Shown: piece by piece, positions 44,271 to 47,741 of the stretch
How the letters are laid out: the number at the start of each line of letters is the position of its first letter
Numbering within the stretch: position 1 is the stretch's first letter
Assembly (NCBI GenBank): GCA_947600025.1
Contig: CANQFY010000005.1
Span: 1-47,741 of the forward strand
Reading direction: 5' to 3'
Origin: an uncultured Oscillospiraceae bacterium
GTDB lineage: Bacteria; Bacillota; Clostridia; Oscillospirales; Oscillospiraceae
DNA: 47,741 nucleotides
Made by a program: the position numbers and the translations under genes
The notes under the pieces: model-generated
Told to the model about the DNA's origin: nothing
The model's input: only the letters and a program-made list of their open reading frames with translations
Databases searched by the model: none

Positions 44271-45527
44271 CTATCGTGGTAAGGCGGGCCGCGGCTTGGC
44301 CGGGTCCCGCAGGATCAGGGGATCTCCCCCCTGGATGCACTCGGGGGTGATGATGACCTTGCGGATGGTCAGATCCGAAGGGATCAGATACATGATCCCC
44401 GTCATGATCTTTTCCATCACCGCCCGCAGGCCCCGTGCGCCGATCTGCCGGTCGATGGCCTTCTGGGCCACCGCTTCCAGCGCCTCCTGCTGGATCTCCA
44501 TCTCCACATTGTCCATTTGCAGCAGCCGCTGATACTGGCGCACCAAGGCGTTCTTGGGCTCCACCAAAATGCGGATCAGGTCTTCCTTTTTCAGATCCTG
44601 CAAGCAGGTGATTACCGGCATCCGGCCCACCAGTTCCGGGATGATGCCGAATTTCAGCAGATCGTGGGGCTCCACCTTGGACAAAATTTTCCCCACGTCC
44701 CGTTTTTTCCGGCTCTCCACCGGAGCGTCAAAGCCAATGGCGGAGCGGTCGGTGCGGGCCTCGATGATCTTGTCCAGCCCATCAAAGGCGCCACCGCAGA
44801 TAAACAGGATGTTGCTGGTGTCGATCTGAATGGTCTCCTGCTGAGGGTGCTTCCGCCCGCCCTGGGGCGGCACGCCGGCGATGGTCCCCTCCAGGATCTT
44901 TAGTAGCGCCTGCTGCACGCCCTCGCCGGACACATCCCGGGTGATAGAAGTATTTTCGCTCTTCCGAGCGATTTTATCCATCTCGTCGATGTAAATGATC
45001 CCCCGCTCCGCCAGATCCACATCGAAATCCGCCGCCTGGAGCAGCCGCAGTAAGATATTTTCCACATCGTCGCCCACATACCCGGCCTCGGTGAGGGTGG
45101 TGGCGTCCGCGATGGCAAAGGGCACGCTGAGTACCTTTGCCAGGGTCTGGGCAAAGAGGGTCTTGCCGCAGCCCGTGGGACCGATGAGCAGAATGTTGCT
45201 CTTTTGCAGCTCCACATCCGAAGGCCCGGCGAGGTAAATGCGTTTATAGTGGTTATAGACGGCCACGCTCAGGGCGATTTTGGCATCCTCCTGGCCGATG
45301 ATATAGCCGTCCATGTAGTTTTTGATCTCCATAGGGGTGGGCAAATGCTCCGGGGCCCGGAGCTTGCCCTGTTGATCCACTTGGATCTCCTCCCGCAGCA
45401 GCTCGCTGCAAGTCTGGACACAGTCGCTGCAGATATACACCCCCGGCCCGGCGATCAGCCGGGTCTGGGGTTCTCGCTTGCCGCAGAAGGAACAGCGAAC
45501 CGGCTGCTCGTTTTTTCTACTCGCCAT
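44271..45527 (-). CDS. clpX: ATP-dependent Clp protease ATP-binding subunit ClpX
   Basis: N-terminal zinc finger [72 protein letters not shown]. Confidence 0.97.
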   Translation of the reverse strand: MASRKNEQPVRCSFCGKREPQTRLIAGPGVYICSDCVQTCSELLREEIQVDQQGKLRAPEHLPTPMEIKNYMDGYIIGQEDAKIALSVAVYNHYKRIYLAGPSDVELQKSNILLIGPTGCGKTLFAQTLAKVLSVPFAIADATTLTEAGYVGDDVENILLRLLQAADFDVDLAERGIIYIDEMDKIARKSENTSITRDVSGEGVQQALLKILEGTIAGVPPQGGRKHPQQETIQIDTSNILFICGGAFDGLDKIIEARTDRSAIGFDAPVESRKKRDVGKILSKVEPHDLLKFGIIPELVGRMPVITCLQDLKKEDLIRILVEPKNALVRQYQRLLQMDNVEMEIQQEALEAVAQKAIDRQIGARGLRAVMEKIMTGIMYLIPSDLTIRKVIITPECIQGGDPLILRDPAKPRPALPR

Positions 45528-45554
45528 GCCAGCGCACCGCCTTTCCTGTTAAAA

Positions 45555-46136
45555 TCAATGGCGCTCGATGATCCGGTCGATGATCCCGAAATCCAGGGCC
45601 TCCTGGGCGGACATAAAGTTATCCCGCTCGCAGGCAGCGGTGACTTCCTCCACGCTCTTGCCGGTCTTCTCCGCCAGGATGGCGTTCATCCGCTTTTTGA
45701 TGGTCTCCAGCCGCTTCAGGTGGATGGCCATGTCCGTGATCTGCCCCTGGGTACCGGCGGAGGGCTGATGGATCATAATTTCGGAGTTGGGCAGCGCCAT
45801 CCGCTTGCCCTTGGCGCCGGCGGCCAGCAGGAAGGCCGCCATGGAGGCCCCCAGACCCACGCAGATCGTCGCCACATCGCACTTGATGTACTGCATGGTG
45901 TCGTAAATGGCCATACCGGCAGTGACGCTGCCGCCGGGGCTGTTGATATAGAACTGAATATCCTTGTCCGGGTCCTGGGCTTCCAGGTACAGAAGCTGGG
46001 CTACCACCAGGCTGGCGGTGGTGTCGTTGACCTCCTCGGACAAAAAGACGATCCGGTCGTTGAGCAGCCGGGAGAAAATATCGTAGCTCCGCTCGCCCCG
46101 GCTGGTCTGCTCCACAACATAGGGTACTAAACTCAT
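45555..46136 (-). CDS. clpP: ATP-dependent Clp protease proteolytic subunit ClpP
   Basis: [68 protein letters not shown]. Confidence 0.97.
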   Translation of the reverse strand: MSLVPYVVEQTSRGERSYDIFSRLLNDRIVFLSEEVNDTTASLVVAQLLYLEAQDPDKDIQFYINSPGGSVTAGMAIYDTMQYIKCDVATICVGLGASMAAFLLAAGAKGKRMALPNSEIMIHQPSAGTQGQITDMAIHLKRLETIKKRMNAILAEKTGKSVEEVTAACERDNFMSAQEALDFGIIDRIIERH

Positions 46137-46188
46137 GAATGAACGCTCCTTTCTAGGCTTGCAACATTCTAACCGTCCAGCGCCCGGG

Positions 46189-47505
46189 TTATTCCTCCTT
46201 GGCCTCGTTCTCCTCTGCCTTGGGGGCCTCGGGAGCGGTGGGAACGGCGGAATCGGCGATCAGGCGGATCACCTTCCGGGTCTCCAGGCTGGCGGTGATC
46301 TCGGAATCGGGCACCATTTCCTTCACCCGGTCCTCGGTCAACTCATACTGCTTGGCAAGGCTTTCATACTCGGCCTGCTTTTCCTCCTCGGTGACGGCGA
46401 TGCCCTCGGCCTTGGCGATCTGGGCCAAAACCACATTGACCTTGGCCTGCTTCTCGGCGGCGGGGCGGAAGGCGCCCCGCAGGGTACTCATATCGCCGCC
46501 CATCATCTTGGCGTACTGCTCCACGGTGTAGCCGTTCATTTGCAGCTGATAGGCAAACCGCTCCATCTGATTGTCCAGCTCGGACTCGATGAGGGCCTTG
46601 GGCATTTCCACGGTGGCGTTTTCCGCGGCCTTTTCCACACAGGCCTGGTCAAAGGCGCTGTCGGACTGCTTCTGGGCCTGCTCCAGAGCCTTGGTCCGAA
46701 TATCGTTCTTCAGCTCCTCCAAGGTGTCAAACTCGGACACATCCTTGGCAAACTCGTCGTCCTGCTCGGGGATGTTCTCCACCGTGACCTTCTGGGCCTT
46801 CACATGGAACTGGACGGTCTTCCCCGCCAGATCGGCATGGTAATCCTGGGGGAAGGTGATGTCGATGTCCTTCTCCTCTCCGGCGGACATCCCCACCACC
46901 TGCTCCTCAAATCCGGGGACGAAGGAGCCGGAGCCCAGCTTCAGCGCATGGTCATGGCCCTCGCCGCCCTCGAAGGGGACCCCGTTCTCGGTGCCCACAA
47001 AGTCGATGGTGACGGTGTCGCCCATTTCGGCGGGCCGCTCCACGGTCTCGGTGGAAGCCACGTTCACGGCCATCCGATCCAGCTCGGCCTGAACCTGGGC
47101 GTCGGTGACGGTGGGCTCGGTCTTGGGGACCTCCAGGCCCTTATACTGGCCCAGGGTGACCTCAGGATAGAGTTCGGTGGTAATGGTAACGGTGACCAGA
47201 TCCTCATCGGAGATCTGGATATCGGTGACGGTGGGCCGGCCCACGGCCTTCCACTCCTGGCCGGCAACGGCGGCCTCATAGACCTGGGGGAAGATCTCCT
47301 CCAGACCATCTTCATAGAAGACGTGTTTGCCGTACATGGTCTCGATCATCTTCCGGGGCGCTTTGCCCTTCCGGAAACCGGGCACCAGGATATTCTTCCG
47401 GGCCTTGAGATAGGCCTTCTGGACGCCGGACTCCATCAGCTCCCGGTCGATCTCCACCACAATTGTCGCCTGGTTGCCCTTTTTTTCTACACTTTTGACG
47501 TTCAT
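46189..47505 (-). CDS. tig: trigger factor
   Basis: [59 protein letters not shown]; PPIase insert; listed ORF over-extended, GGGAGG before ATG at 47505. Confidence 0.95.
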   Translation of the reverse strand: MNVKSVEKKGNQATIVVEIDRELMESGVQKAYLKARKNILVPGFRKGKAPRKMIETMYGKHVFYEDGLEEIFPQVYEAAVAGQEWKAVGRPTVTDIQISDEDLVTVTITTELYPEVTLGQYKGLEVPKTEPTVTDAQVQAELDRMAVNVASTETVERPAEMGDTVTIDFVGTENGVPFEGGEGHDHALKLGSGSFVPGFEEQVVGMSAGEEKDIDITFPQDYHADLAGKTVQFHVKAQKVTVENIPEQDDEFAKDVSEFDTLEELKNDIRTKALEQAQKQSDSAFDQACVEKAAENATVEMPKALIESELDNQMERFAYQLQMNGYTVEQYAKMMGGDMSTLRGAFRPAAEKQAKVNVVLAQIAKAEGIAVTEEEKQAEYESLAKQYELTEDRVKEMVPDSEITASLETRKVIRLIADSAVPTAPEAPKAEENEAKEE

Positions 47506-47575
47506 GTAAATCATCCTCCCAAGCAAGGCCGCGGGGCGGCCCTGCAATCTATACATTTTAATTGACAGCCGTTGT

Positions 47576-47604
47576 ATTTTACCAAAGAAACCGCCGGTTG
47601 TCCA
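47576..47604 (-). promoter_or_regulatory. promoter for tig
   Basis: Minus strand TGGACA-17-TAAAAT. Confidence 0.55.
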
Positions 47605-47645
47605 CCCTTTTTACGAAAAATTTACCGTTATTTTTCGGTTTTTAC

Positions 47646-47741
47646 TCAGGGCAGGATTGCCAAAGGCCGGAAGCCCAGATAGTCCGCCGAAACCAGCTCG
47701 TATTCCACCCCGTCCCACAGGCCCTGCCGGGCCAGCTTCAT
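47646..47741 (-). CDS. C-terminal 31 aa of a protein truncated by the window edge
   Basis: Minus-strand ...MKLARQGLWDGVEYELVSADYLGFRPLAILP*; too short to classify. Confidence 0.4.
   Translation of the reverse strand: MKLARQGLWDGVEYELVSADYLGFRPLAILP

Noticed and set aside
41622-44282. 886-aa plus-strand ORF opposite lon and engB
   Set aside because: Same antisense artefact; sequence composition (HHLLLVGVG, LPQLLP) follows the complement of the coding strand.
45204-47565. Long plus-strand ORFs (308 aa and 476 aa) opposite clpX/clpP and tig
   Set aside because: Antisense shadows of conserved protease and chaperone genes.
1-47741. tRNA, rRNA, CRISPR, insertion sequence or prophage
   Set aside because: No cloverleaf or rRNA-like sequence, no direct-repeat array, no transposase or phage proteins among the plausible ORFs; a tRNAscan/Infernal run would be needed to be definitive.

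Overview
The window is a high-GC chromosomal segment from a probably endospore-forming Firmicute of the Oscillospiraceae/Clostridia type. It is mostly conserved core genome: a moxR-DUF58 operon; an ECF S-component + methyltransferase pair; two DNA glycosylases around a 14-repeat Sel1 protein; a complete de novo UMP operon in the order pyrC-carA-carB-pyrK-pyrD-pyrF-pyrE-pyrB; a zinc-ribbon/TPM/SPFH trio resembling B. subtilis ydjGHI; asp23-nusB-tsaD paralog-xseA-xseB-ispA; an Ig-like/transglutaminase surface protein; the full spoIIIAA-AH operon; ftsK with a divergent uppP-like gene and tepA; and engB-lon-clpX-clpP-tig. No CRISPR array, transposon, prophage or tRNA was recognised. The most interesting items are a structured RNA with 6S RNA hallmarks in the gap upstream of spoIIIAA (33.42-33.66 kb), twin palindromic operators 22 bp apart in front of a DUF2089 regulator with two small membrane proteins, a PyrB carrying a PyrI-type zinc module without the PyrI nucleotide domain, the ydjGHI-like trio without an adjacent pspA, an operator-like palindrome bearing TTGAAA at both ends between divergent promoters, and a three-repeat super-period in the Sel1 protein. 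All assignments come from reading the sequence; no database searches were run.
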